This document shows positions 1-9,097 of a DNA stretch of 26,956 nt, in pieces; within the stretch, counting starts at the first letter, position 1, and every line of letters starts with the position of its first letter. Made by a program: the position numbers and the translations under genes. This DNA comes from Amoeboradix gromovi (Eukaryota > Sanchytriomycota > Sanchytriomycetes > Sanchytriales > Sanchytriaceae), in assembly GCA_018985225.1 (NCBI GenBank), contig JADGIF010000051.1, positions 1-26,956 on the forward strand. The letters run 5' to 3'. The notes beneath the pieces were generated by a model that was not told where the DNA came from, ran no database searches, and saw only the letters and a program-made list of their open reading frames with translations.

Positions 1-31
1 TATTAGAAAAATCTGGAAAAGTGTTGAAATG

Positions 32-77
32 ATACAAAAATATATACAAATTCGCGATAAATGATTTGTTCAAGAAA
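32..77. repeat. Dispersed repeat copy 1 (pair at 10690-10735)
   Basis: The core at 44-77 matches 10702-10735 in 33 of 34 positions, and weaker similarity extends about 12 bases to the left. It contains the palindrome TCGCGA. On the minus strand both copies share an open frame that reads FLNKSFIANLY, so the repeat may be a remnant of coding sequence. In this copy that frame starts at an ATG at 103 and stays open to the left window edge. It also lies within 40 bp of the CIA2-like start codon, so a promoter role is equally possible. Confidence 0.6.
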
Positions 78-114
78 ATAGTCAAACTGCAGGGGTAAAA
101 CATTTGTTTTTGAA

Positions 115-591
115 ATGCAAAATGCTAATCCAATCATTCAAGATATTGTGGAGAAGAAAAGAGATTTCAATTACGATGAGGCAATAATAGATACTATTGA
201 TGAGGAGGAAATATATGATTTGATAAAAGGAATAAATGACCCAGAACATCCGTTGAATTTGGAACAATTAAAAGTAGTTTGCAAATCAGATGTGCACATA
301 GACAATACTGAAATAATAGAAGGAATGCAATGCTGCTTAATTAAAATTTTGATAACACCGACTATACCACATTGCTCAATGGCTACTTTAATTGGCTTAA
401 GTATAAGGGTGAAATTGATGTTTAGTTTACCTGATAGATACAAGACGAATATAATTATTAAACCAGGCTCACATCAGAATGAATTTCAGATTAATAGACA
501 ACTAAATGATAAGGAAAGGGTGTGTGCTGCCTTGGAAAATTCTAACTTGATAGAGGTTGTGAACGAATGTATTCGTCCATCTGTTTTGTAA
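115..591 (+). CDS. CIA2/MIP18 (FAM96/CIAO2) family protein of cytosolic Fe-S assembly
   Basis: This 158-residue protein matches the MIP18/CIAO2 family over its whole length. Members act with CIA1 and MMS19 in the cytosolic iron-sulfur targeting complex, which delivers clusters to DNA polymerases, helicases and other apoproteins. The visible family motifs are ANPII near the N-terminus, INDPEHPLNLEQL at about residues 40-53, TPTIPHCSMATLIGLSI in the centre with its conserved His-Cys pair, and LNDKERVCAALEN near the C-terminus. The frame is uninterrupted, the length is normal for the family, and the ATG sits directly before the conserved ANP motif. The protein resembles CIAO2B more than the CIAO2A branch by those motifs. 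No intron is needed. It stops 191 bp before the anoctamin start on the same strand. Confidence 0.93.
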   Translation: MQNANPIIQDIVEKKRDFNYDEAIIDTIDEEEIYDLIKGINDPEHPLNLEQLKVVCKSDVHIDNTEIIEGMQCCLIKILITPTIPHCSMATLIGLSIRVKLMFSLPDRYKTNIIIKPGSHQNEFQINRQLNDKERVCAALENSNLIEVVNECIRPSVL

Positions 592-737
592 TAAATTTTA
601 TTCTTATTTAATTATCGTAGTCCTTTGATATGCTATGAAAATTCCTTATTCAAGTTTCTGAGAACAAGCCACAGTCAGATGATATCTGTGCACCTGTCAG
701 CTGATGCTTGGCAACGAATCAAAAGTAGTCTTACTAG

Positions 738-745
738 TATAAAAG
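738..745 (+). promoter_or_regulatory. TATA-like box upstream of the anoctamin gene
   Basis: The string TATAAAAG lies 38 bp before the chosen ATG at 783. The lectin gene shows a similar spacing. If it is a true TATA box the 5' UTR would be very short. This is inferred from sequence and spacing only. Confidence 0.35.
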
Positions 746-782
746 AAAATCTTGGCGCTTGACAGCGCGAGCCAATTTGTAC

Positions 783-3669
783 ATGTCTGAACAAGATAAA
801 GGTGAAAACATCAAAAGTAAGGCATCAAACACGTTAAAACATGCTGGTGAGAAACTAAAGACCAGCGCTACCAACTCCAAAGTGGGAACGATGGGAAAAA
901 CATTGAACAAGAACAAGAAAGAGGAGCCACCTGTTGACCTATCTTTATTGGACGCAAGCAAGATTACAATCATCGAAAGAAAGCACAAAAACCGAACTTA
1001 TATGTTTGCAGTTGAAGAAGATGCGCAATTCTTTGATCAGCTTGTTGCAGAGTCCGCTACTATGCCGTGGGAAAAGTTGTTGGACAAGTACTATACTAAC
1101 GACTGTCCAAACAAGAGATTAGATGCAATCGTTAACTCTCTTTATGAGGATAGAAACCCTGACTGGATTTTTCAGCTAAATGACCCAAGTGTTGTCGAAG
1201 GCCCATCAAAGGTAGCCAAACTAAAGCAAAAGGCAAAAATTAAGGTGAAGGAACAGAGCGAGGACCAAAAGGCAATTAAAGCTCATGCTGTCCATGAATT
1301 ACTAAAAGTTCTGTTACTAGAAGAATTAATAGTGGTTCAAGAGGAGCTTTACTGGTTTGTTTACACTCCTTTTGATAAGCTGTGCAGCGAAGCGCAGGAA
1401 ATGCAACTACGACTAGATTTAGACTTCGATACTTGGAAAGAACTTTACGAGAAAGCCAAAAAACAAGCCACAGCGGAGATTCTCGAAGCTGATAAGAAGG
1501 AAAAATCTAAAGGGCTTTATTCCAACATGAAGGTTGTTGCTAGAAACATTGGAACAGATGTTAAGGATGATGTAGGAAAATATTTAAACGGTGTTATGTC
1601 CCATTTTACCGAAGTTCGAGTGCAAGACTACGGAATGTCTGCAAAGTTTATTAAAAACAAAATCTATGATTTCCAGGGTGGCCGTAAACCAGGCTCTGCT
1701 GCTTCTGACGACATTGCGGAAGACAAATCCACGTTGTCAAGAACTTTTTTCAAGAACTCTCAGCGTATCCTGATAACGAACAATGTTATCGGTAAAATGC
1801 ACATTCGCAACTATCCAAAACCAGGATTAAAGTCAACTTTACAGAAATTAATGCTTGACAAAGTCATATCTGACAGCATGGTCATGCATGATTTGAATTG
1901 TAAAGAAGAAAATGACAAATTCCGCGAAGGAGTTACAAAAAGAATCTTGCACAAACGTTGGGCTGGTTTGACTCAGATGTTTAGAGTACAGCCGTACAAT
2001 CATATTAGAGATTACTTTGGAGAGCAGATTGCACTTTACTTTGCCTTTATGGGCTTTTATATGAAGTGGCTGCTCTTCCCAGTGTTATTTGGTCTTATTT
2101 CGGTGTTTGTTGGTTTAGGAGAACAGGCGAACTTACCAGAAGAGAAGAGACTAGGTGGGTTTGCTATCTTTGACAACAGATTTACGATGGCCTATGCTGT
2201 GTTAATGGGTTTATGGTCAACTACATTTTTAGAATTCTGGAAGAGAAGACAGAACTTTTTAGCTTTTGAATGGAAAACTTGGGAATGTGAAGATGTTGAG
2301 ATAGAAAGACCGGAGTGGATTGCCACAAAAGTTGAATTCAGTACAATGACATGGAAGCTAGAAAAATCCTATCCAGGTATTTCTTTTTAACGTAGAAGGT
2401 TGGCAAAAATTTCAAATTGCAAGTCACATGCTTTTTGTGTTTATTTTGATTCTCATCGTAGTATTTGTTTACGTTATCATCTTTACGATCAAACCTAAAA
2501 TTAAGAACTTAGGAGCTGGAATTCCAATTATTATGGGTATTTTGAACATGGTAGTTATCACAATCATGACAAAGATATACACTGGAATAAGTTTAAAATT
2601 TAACCAAATGGAAAACTACAAAACTGACACCGTATTTCAGGATTCTTTAATTATGAAAAGGTACGTGTTCAAGTTTATCACCACTTACTCCGCAATCTTA
2701 TTCGTGGGATTTTTTAAAGATGATGCCTTACCAGTGATTGCTAAGGATTGGTATGGTTTCGATTATAGAACGGAAGAAGGCGGATACCAAGCTGTTCACT
2801 GTCTTGGCTTCTCTTGTTTCCAAGAGATGGCTTTGCAACTGTGCATCGTATTAGGGGTCTCACAATTGATTTCTGCTTTAACTCAGATAATTCTTCCAAA
2901 GATTGCAAATGCCCGTATCAAATCAAAGGCGAAGAAAGCTGGAGATGCTATCAAATCTTTAGACTATGAAGATGTTGACGAAACACAATTTACTGTCATT
3001 CAGAGAGTTAAGATTCAACAAGGATTAAGTCCGTACGAGTTTGACGAATATGAAGTTAAAATACTCCAATTTGGTTTTGTAGTGTTATTCGGCGCAGCCT
3101 TACCGATTGCTCCAGTTTTTGCCCTGATTGTAAATCTTCTAGAAACCAGAACTGATGCCATGAAAATTATGACTGAATTTAGGCGTTCCGTGCCTGTTCG
3201 CGCAAAAGATTTGGGAAGCTGGTATACAATTCTAAGTGCTGTCAGTACATTGTCAATAGTCATAAATGCTTTTTTGATCGGATTCCAAACCAGTGACTTC
3301 CAAAGCATCAGCAAGAACGATTATGACGATATCGGAAAGCTGTGCAATGGACCAGATGGATTCGAAAAATGCGGCTACGTTGTAGCAGACAAATATCCAG
3401 GATATGATGGTTCAGAAACTGGATTTATGAAAATACAATACGAGGCATTACAAAAACGATTTATTTATATAATCGTTTTTGAGCACTTAGTGTTAGCTGC
3501 AAAGTTGCTATTAGCAGCTGCCATTCCAGATATGCCTGCTAGCGTTGCAAACGGAATGGGACGAGAAGCCTATCAAAATGAAAAGAGATTAGTAGGTTCA
3601 GATTTTGAGGAGACAATCCTTAGCGTTGATGATATCCTCGAAGTTAGAAACAACAAGAAGATGCATTAA
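783..3669 (+). CDS. Anoctamin/TMEM16 family scramblase or ion channel
   Basis: Two exons, 783-2376 and 2396-3669, give a protein of about 955 residues once a 19-nt intron is removed; the splice falls inside codon 532. Anoctamins are dimeric ten-helix membrane proteins that scramble phospholipids or conduct chloride in response to calcium. The first 400 or so residues are cytosolic and charged, with a lysine-rich start. The family transmembrane block begins near residue 415 (ALYFAFMGFYMKWLLFP) and includes the typical FLEFWKRRQ. Exon 2 carries the calcium/lipid-furrow region: QFGFVVLFGAALPIAPVFAL, then NLLETRTDA with the Glu and Asp usually used for Ca2+, then RRSVPVRAKDLGSWY. I chose the ATG at 783 because it is the first in frame and follows a TATA-like box by 38 bp. 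Whether it is a scramblase or a channel cannot be read from sequence alone. Confidence 0.93.
2377..2395 (+). other. 19-nt spliceosomal intron in the anoctamin gene
   Basis: The sequence is gtatttctttttaacgtag. Unspliced, the frame hits TAA inside the intron at 2388. Removing exactly these 19 nt joins YP-E-GWQKFQ to the next exon in frame and restores a complete anoctamin. GT and AG borders are present, and an A within TTTAAC is a candidate branch point. Confidence 0.85.
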
Positions 3670-3697
3670 AGTAAATATTGTATTTATTATAAAAATC

Positions 3698-3750
3698 GAC
3701 CTCTTTGAAACCGTTTGGCATTTAAAATGCCAAACGGTTTCAAAGAGGTC
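3698..3750. repeat. Perfect 53-bp palindrome (26-bp arms, 1-nt centre)
   Basis: The left arm 3698-3723 is the exact reverse complement of 3725-3750, around a single central A. The 6-bp string aaaaat flanks the palindrome on both sides, at 3691-3696 and 3751-3756, with one extra base on the left. The structure lies 28 bp after the anoctamin stop codon and 37 bp before the next ATG. It could be a foldback insertion with target duplication, a 3'-end hairpin of the anoctamin mRNA, or a source of small RNA. Confidence 0.9.
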
Positions 3751-3787
3751 AAAAATTGCTTATTGTTGAGCCATCTTACGCGAGAGA

Positions 3788-4036
3788 ATGTTTTTGATTT
3801 CCCACATACACGCTGCAGACTCTTATGAGAATAAAACAGAACCTGACAGTGCGTTGTACCTTGAGAACGCTAAAATTTTGTTGATATTTGGATTTCTAGG
3901 AGTGCTACTGTTTTTGGGACTGGCAATCTACAGATCTCAAAAAGGAAAGAAAGAAACTGTAATCACTATCAAGAGCCCAACACTAAGCGCGGAAGCTGGA
4001 AGCCCCTATCGAAGAACGACTTTTTCACAAAAATAA
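3788..4036 (+). CDS. Small single-pass membrane protein, unknown function
   Basis: I do not recognise this 82-residue protein. A short N-terminal segment (MFLISHIHA) could be a signal peptide. A potential N-glycosylation site (NKT) follows at about residues 15-17, then one strong membrane segment at about residues 29-47 (ILLIFGFLGVLLFLGLAIY), then a basic stop-transfer patch (RSQKGKK) and a Ser/Thr-rich cytosolic tail. This layout fits a type I membrane protein. It follows the palindrome by 37 bp, and 263 bp separate it from the next gene. The frame is short, but the ordered domain layout argues against a chance ORF. A missed short exon at either end is possible. Confidence 0.5.
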   Translation: MFLISHIHAADSYENKTEPDSALYLENAKILLIFGFLGVLLFLGLAIYRSQKGKKETVITIKSPTLSAEAGSPYRRTTFSQK

Positions 4037-4299
4037 ACACTTAAGAAATCAAATCTAAGCACTAGACCGAGCATTTTTGAACCAATAGCTTTCAAAAGAT
4101 TAAAAATGATAAATTCATATGTGATGAAATACGAGTACTTCTGTAAACGCTAGTTTGTCCAGGTTTACGGGAAGTATCCTTTATATTGCGTGTTACCTTT
4201 AAGTGTTTTTTCTAATATAACCAAGACTGCCAGATGCTTTATAGTTTCTTTTTATCAAAATAGATCTACATAATCAATTTCGGTGAAATTTTAGGTCAA

Positions 4300-6178
4300 A
4301 TGTGTTTTATATTTAGGCCAAGAATGTCAGAGCAAGTACCGGTTTATCTTCATTCTAAAAAAGTCAAAGACATTCCATTTTGCCTGCTATTCATTTTGAT
4401 GATAATATCTCAATTTTTTGTAGCCTATTTAGGAATAAGAGATGGAAACTTAGAGTATCTTACTAAGCCTTATGACTCTAATCATAATTTGTGTGGGGTA
4501 AATTACAACAATGGAACCGACTATTCTTCCAAGCCATACTTGTACTTTATTGATCCTCAAAAAGTTGTTAATGGTAATTCTAAATCTGTATGTGTAAATA
4601 AATGTCCTGTGAACATAACTTCAAATGCTAGAATTGAGAACTCCATATGCATTGAAGGAGTAACTAAATCCACAGATCCTACAAAATGGAAGGATCAGGT
4701 AGATGCTGGTAATTGCACTGCAATCATATATGATTCCAAAGTTGTTCTAAATAGATGTGTTCCATTGCCTAGTACTGTATCAAAGACAGGTTTTGACAAA
4801 AGCGGTGTACTCAACAGCGGAACATCCGATCTGCAGATTATATTCTCAGACGTTATTACATCTTATCAGTATATTTTAATCGCTCTGGCATTTAGTGTCT
4901 TGGTAGCATTTTTGTATTTGATTTTGCTTAATTATCTTACAGCAATTATGACATGGATATCTATAGTTTTAGGTCAATTGATCTTGATTGGAATTGCAGT
5001 TTATGCATATTTTGAATACGAAGACAGAATGAATTCTTTGGCTGTTGAGACTTCATCCCAGCTGATTTGGGAATCCAGGATGACACTTGCAGCTTGCATA
5101 GTCTTTGGTGTACTTGCACTTCTCTACTCTATTGTATTGATGTTTCTTAGAAAAAGAATAAATGTTGCAACTGAAATTATCATTGAAGCCTCAGAAGCTG
5201 TTAGGGCAATGAAATCCTTATTTTGCTTACCGCTATTTACTGGAGTTTTGCAAGCAATAGTTGTAGGATACTTTTTCATTGTAGCCGCTCTTTTAATTAG
5301 CACTGACCGTGTGCCTGGCGCAAAATTATTAAATCAACAAGTATATTGGTACTTGCAATGGTACAACTTATTCGGATTGCTATGGGGAATCTCATTTGTA
5401 TATGGGTTCCATCAAACAGTTATATCAGGAGCCGTTGCTTCATGGTATTGGGCGTTGAATAAAAAGAATTTAACCAGCAGCCCTGTATTTCATTCCCTGA
5501 TGAATGTGGTCAAGTACTCTCTCGGCAGTGTCGCGTTAGGCTCTCTAGTACTTGCAATCGTTAGATTTTTAAGGGCAATCTTGATTTATTCCCAAAGAGC
5601 AGCCAAGGCTCAAAAAAACAAGCTTTTAGCCAAAGTTCTTGGTTGTTTAGCCTGCTGCTTGTCATGTATAGAGGGACTCGTCAAGTTTATGAATAAAAAC
5701 ACCTACGTTGTTGTTGGTATTTATGGTACTTCTTTTTGCAAATCTGCCAAAACTGCTTTTGGCTTGTTATCCAGAAACGCCGCCAGAATGATTGCTATTA
5801 ATGCTGTCTCTGGATTCATTATATTTGTCGGAAAAATATTTGTTTCGCTGTTAACCACCGGTTTGGGTTACTACTTCTTAAGAGCATTGGACAAAAATGG
5901 CACTATCACGTTAACGTTTCCGTTGATTCCTGCACTTTTAATTTTATTGTTCTCTTATGTGCTATCTGGTGTGTTTTTTGATATTGTTGACATGGCAATT
6001 GGTATTTCTTGCTAATTTAGACACAATTTTTATTTCTTTTTGCGACGATATCGAAAGAAATGATGGTACTGCAGATCATCCATACTTCATGTCTTCTAGA
6101 CTAAGAAAGATTACTGGTGTAGACAATAAAGTCGAATCTGTTAAGCAGGCTCAGATTCCTAATGAAATCAATGAATAA
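4300..6178 (+). CDS. Choline transporter-like protein (CTL/SLC44 family)
   Basis: Exons 4300-6001 and 6021-6178 give about 619 residues; a second in-frame ATG at 4324 (MSEQVPVYL) would give 611. CTL proteins are plasma or organelle membrane transporters of choline or related amines, or have related lipid-precursor roles. The family layout is clear. A first helix follows KVKDIPFC, then a Cys-rich luminal loop has LCGVNY, KPYLYFIDP and CVNKCP, and then come about nine further hydrophobic segments. The family signature near the C-terminus is AIDTIFISFCDDIERNDGT, which exists only after the 19-nt intron is removed. The tail after PYFMS is hydrophilic. Start choice is uncertain; the upstream ATG is given because it comes first. 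Substrate cannot be inferred. Confidence 0.92.
6002..6020 (+). other. 19-nt spliceosomal intron in the CTL gene
   Basis: The sequence is gtatttcttgctaatttag. Read through, it gives a TAA stop in frame. Removal joins MAI to DTIFISF and restores the conserved CTL C-terminal signature. It shares its first eight bases with the anoctamin intron and has a CTAAT branch-like motif. Confidence 0.9.
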
Positions 6179-6351
6179 ATAAAACACTGATGCTAATTGC
6201 CAAACTGTTTATTTTGAAAATTTAATTAATTCGCGTGTTTATTAACTCTCATTGTCTAAGTGTGCATGTTTCGAGCTCCAAGCTCTAAGACATCCTATGA
6301 AATTAGTGCTAGAATGCGTTCCGATTGAGCTGTGAATTTACGTGTCATTGC

Positions 6352-6385
6352 GATTGGGTTGAAGACAATTTGTTACAATCCAATC
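6352..6385 (+). promoter_or_regulatory. Inverted CCAAT pair upstream of the lectin gene
   Basis: GATTGGGTTG (6352-6361) and CAATCCAATC (6376-6385) pair over ten positions with one G-T. They present two CCAAT-type boxes on opposite strands, about 12 bp before the TATA-like sequence at 6397-6410. This may bind a CCAAT factor. It could also form a hairpin, but its promoter position favours a protein-binding site. Confidence 0.4.
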
Positions 6386-6396
6386 AAAACGCGACT

Positions 6397-6410
6397 TTAT
6401 AAAAATATAA
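6397..6410 (+). promoter_or_regulatory. TATA-like box of the lectin gene
   Basis: The string TTATAAAAATATAA ends 25 bp before the chosen ATG at 6436. The arrangement of CCAAT pair, TATA and ATG within 85 bp is the most complete promoter-like layout in the window. Confidence 0.45.
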
Positions 6411-6435
6411 AGAGCCAAACCCCTTTGTGAAAGTA

Positions 6436-7369
6436 ATGATTTTTATTACAACAGCTGTAGCACAGGTAGCTCACAATCCGGAATTCAATTATGATTATGA
6501 TAGAAGCCATTCACTGTATGCACCGTATACTGAGTTGGAGTTGAACAGCAATTACTGGGATTTTGGACAAGATGCAGTAATATTTACACAAAGCGGTGTA
6601 CGTTTAACTCCGGATATGCAAAGCAGAAGAGGATGGCTGTGGTCTAAAACACAAATCTCTGGATCATTTGAGATGGATATGGAATTTAAAATACATGGTA
6701 AGAACACTGGTTTAGCTGGAGATGGGATGGCTCTTTGGTTTGTTGAAGACAAGTTTACGAACGGTGAGGCTATTGGATTCAAATCTTCTTGGAATGGTAT
6801 TGGGGTAATTTTGGACACATATAACAATGGTAGGAATGGAGACTTGTTTAGGCCGCATTATGTCCAGGCAGTTTACAATGACAAAACCAAGTACTACAAT
6901 AAAGACACGGATGGCGTCGAAATGTCAATAGGTGGTTGTCCAAGAGGACTACGAAATAAGGAGAAATCTACTCGGCTAAGAGTTGTTTACATTGAAAACA
7001 AGAAATTTCAAGTTTTTTTAAATGAAGACTCATGGGCAGATTGGAAATTATGCTTTGAAAAAGACTTATCTGATATAAAAATGCCAAAAGAGCTACATTT
7101 TGGATTCACAGCTGAAACTGGTGGACTAACTGACAACCATGATGTTGTCGGTATAAACACTAACAAAATCACACCAAAGGTAAACTTTACTTATTTAGTC
7201 TGGTGCCCAATTTCTTAATGAACCTAGAAATGCTTACAATCCAATTAAGGATGAGTCCTCTCTTTTGTGGTCATCATTGCGAATGGTTTTATTCGTTTTG
7301 CTAATTTTTGTCATCGTTGTGGCTTATAGATCGTTTTCGAGCAGGGTGAGCAATTCAAAGAGATTTTAA
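6436..7369 (+). CDS. L-type lectin cargo receptor (VIP36/ERGIC-53-like)
   Basis: Exons 6436-7179 and 7199-7369 encode about 304 residues. L-type lectins of this class bind high-mannose N-glycans in the ER-Golgi pathway and carry glycoprotein cargo. A very short hydrophobic leader (MIFITTAVAQ) precedes the lectin domain. Domain signatures are SLYAPY, RRGWLWSKTQ, GDGMALWFVED with the sugar-binding Asp, and ILDTYNNG with metal/sugar Asp and Asn. Exon 2 supplies one membrane helix (about residues 277-294, VLFVLLIFVIVVAY) and a short basic tail ending in SKRF. This recalls the aromatic-basic sorting tails of animal VIP36 and ERGIC-53. Without splicing the helix and tail are lost. I chose ATG 6436, which gives a plausible leader; the only upstream in-frame alternative is a GTG. 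Confidence 0.9.
7180..7198 (+). other. 19-nt spliceosomal intron in the lectin gene
   Basis: The sequence is gtaaactttacttatttag, in phase 0 after the codons for ITPK. Its removal continues the frame with SGAQFLNEPRNAYNP and leads to a membrane segment expected for this family. Unspliced, the frame ends at 7218 before the helix. Confidence 0.9.
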
Positions 7370-7488
7370 TAATAAAAATAATAAAAAGTAGGGTTCAACA
7401 TTACTGATCAGTCTTGCTTATCCAGTCAACTAGGGATCTTCTTGTACGTTACTTCCAAAGTTTGTTTCTGGGTCTTACAAGTATCATA
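7370..7488. other. Intergenic stretch with no gene seen
   Basis: From the lectin stop to the first TIR element there is no open frame of note. An aataaaaataataaaaag run directly after the stop codon may serve as the polyadenylation region. Confidence 0.5.
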
Positions 7489-7757
7489 TGGGACACCAGA
7501 TATAAAAACTAGACTAACTCGTTTTTAAAGGTGCTCCATACGCAGGAAACGCTATCATTAATAAAAGATCTTCTATCTGTACAGAACATTTATTTTTGAA
7601 ATTTCGATACAAAAAGTTATTTATTTTCCTTTTATACTCGTCAACTCCGCAACTAGCTGAATGTCCACTCGTCTCTTGAATCCATAAAGTAATAAAGCTG
7701 AAATAATAGTCCGAGTTGTTACAGAAAGTTAGTCCAGTTTTTATATTTGATGTCCCA
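7489..7757 (+). mobile_element. Non-autonomous TIR transposon copy 1 (269 bp)
   Basis: The ends are terminal inverted repeats of about 30 bp: tgggacaccagatataaaaa on the left and the complement of tgggacatcaaatataaaaa on the right, both continuing into CTAGACTAACT-like sequence. The element is flanked by TA on both sides, which fits a TA target duplication as in Tc1/mariner-type elements. It has no transposase. Compared with copy 2 it lacks about 230 bp of the interior, with the break between the ATCTTCTAT and CTGTACAGAAC segments, so it looks like an internal deletion derivative. Confidence 0.85.
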
Positions 7758-8091
7758 TATGCAGTTTAGATTTTCACCTTTCGCAAAATTCAAATGCGCA
7801 TGCCCTAAGGCCACAAAAAAAGGTTTAAACTGAAAACCCATCAGCCGAGATACTTAATCTATGAAGGTGTTAATTTATATATTCATAGTAGCGTCGTTGA
7901 TTAGCAGCACTATATCATAGTCTTCAGCAAATCATAGTTTCAAGAACCATGCACATAAGATCTGCATTGCCGATAATGCAGCTTTTTATGTCTTTTGAAG
8001 TTGTAACATTTAATTTTCCAAAGTACTCTTAGAACTTTAGTCTGCACAGCTATTGAATTTTGTGAAATAAATCATTGATCGAGAATCTATA
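7758..8091. other. Spacer between two inverted transposon copies, no gene seen
   Basis: These 334 bp separate copies 1 and 2, which point in opposite directions. I see no coding frame, RNA gene or repeat in it. Confidence 0.5.
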
Positions 8092-8589
8092 TGGGACATC
8101 AAATATAAAAACTGGACTAACTTTCATTATTTCAGCTTTATTACTTTATGGATTTAAGAGGCGAGTGGACATTCAGCTAGTTGCGGAGTTGACGAGTATA
8201 AAAGGAAAATAAATAACATTTTGTATCGAAATTTCAAAAATAAATGTTCTGTACAGCTATTCTCTTACTCTTTCATCCAATCCCTATTTCAAATAAAATA
8301 TCACTACTACTCTGTAAAAACTAGAATAGATAAGAGTAATGATGTTAGTATAACATTACAAAATGATTCTAGAAAAGAGTACCGTCTAAGAAATGCACCT
8401 TTTGCTTAGATGCTCAAAGACTTCACATATTTGAACGAGATGCAGGGTCTTCTAGTTTTATTTTGAAGAGGGGATACAATCAATGAAAGAAAATTGGTAT
8501 GATAGAAGATCTTTTATTAATGATAGCATTTCCTCTGTATGGTGCACCTTTAAAAACAAGTTAGTCTAGTTTTTACATTTGGTGTCCCA
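8092..8589 (-). mobile_element. Non-autonomous TIR transposon copy 2 (498 bp), inverted relative to copy 1
   Basis: It is the longest of the three copies. The left end tgggacatcaaatataaaaa matches the right end of copies 1 and 3, and its right end is the complement of tgggacaccaaatgtaaaaa. Outer segments on each side align with copy 1, including a block with the CCATAAAGTAATAAAGCTGAAATAAT pattern. The extra interior holds only short frames with no transposase motifs. The flanks are TA on the left and AG on the right, so no target duplication remains on one side. This may reflect rearrangement after insertion. Confidence 0.82.
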
Positions 8590-8639
8590 AGGAGTCTAAA
8601 AGTCTACTCTCCAAGTTGTAGGGTGAAACTTTAAATTCC

Positions 8640-9071
8640 ATGACCTACTTTTCTACCCAAATTGAACAACTCAGAAGCGGCAACTTTCGTGCTATAGGTA
8701 ATACTACGGGATCGATGGGGCTATTCTTTGGGGTCATAGGAATGATATTGAACTTCATCTTTTTCGGCATTGGAGCTGCAATAGTGGGTTTAATTATCAT
8801 CTCTATTACCTTAATGGTAGAGTACCCATTGCTAAAGAATTTCTGTCCTGGCACTTGCGGCAAACTTGCAGATTTTCTGAAAAATAATATTCTGCGTGCC
8901 TTTTGGTACATTGTTTGCGGTATCATTTTCTTTGCTATACTTGGTATTAGTAGTGTCGTCGGCTACGTGTTTTACGTTATAGCAGGTATATTTGATATTT
9001 TGGCAGGTATATTTTATATAGTTGCTCAATTGAAGGGCCAGAACCAAAATACTCAAGCCGGTATAGTTTAA
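8640..9071 (+). CDS. TVP18/Flower-type Golgi vesicle membrane protein
   Basis: This 143-residue protein has four hydrophobic segments, at about residues 27-45, 46-63, 86-106 and 108-130, with a short polar N-terminus and a Gln/Asn-rich tail. The layout, the length and the VEYPLLKNFCPG loop after the second helix pair match the TVP18 / calcium channel Flower domain family. Yeast TVP18 lies in late Golgi vesicles and Flower proteins act at vesicle membranes. The call rests on the VE-P-LL-CP loop pattern and topology, so family membership is likely and precise function is not. The start lies 51 bp after the end of transposon copy 2, so the promoter may lie partly in that element. The stop is only 26 bp from the convergent gene. 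Confidence 0.7.
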   Translation: MTYFSTQIEQLRSGNFRAIGNTTGSMGLFFGVIGMILNFIFFGIGAAIVGLIIISITLMVEYPLLKNFCPGTCGKLADFLKNNILRAFWYIVCGIIFFAILGISSVVGYVFYVIAGIFDILAGIFYIVAQLKGQNQNTQAGIV

Positions 9072-9097
9072 AATAAATTTTTTTATTAAATAATGAT

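Noticed and set aside
4245-4264. 20-nt GT-AG segment (gtttctttttatcaaaatag) upstream of the CTL gene as a leader intron
   Set aside because: No coding frame is restored by its removal, so nothing in the sequence supports splicing there.
6439-6465. Possible short intron at the lectin start (gtaatg...acaacag)
   Set aside because: It would be 22 nt and would remove the ATG and leader. The unspliced frame gives a plausible signal peptide.
8221-8409. 62-codon frame inside transposon copy 2 as a transposase remnant
   Set aside because: There is no ATG start, no DDE or helix-turn-helix pattern, and no similarity to a transposase that I can see.
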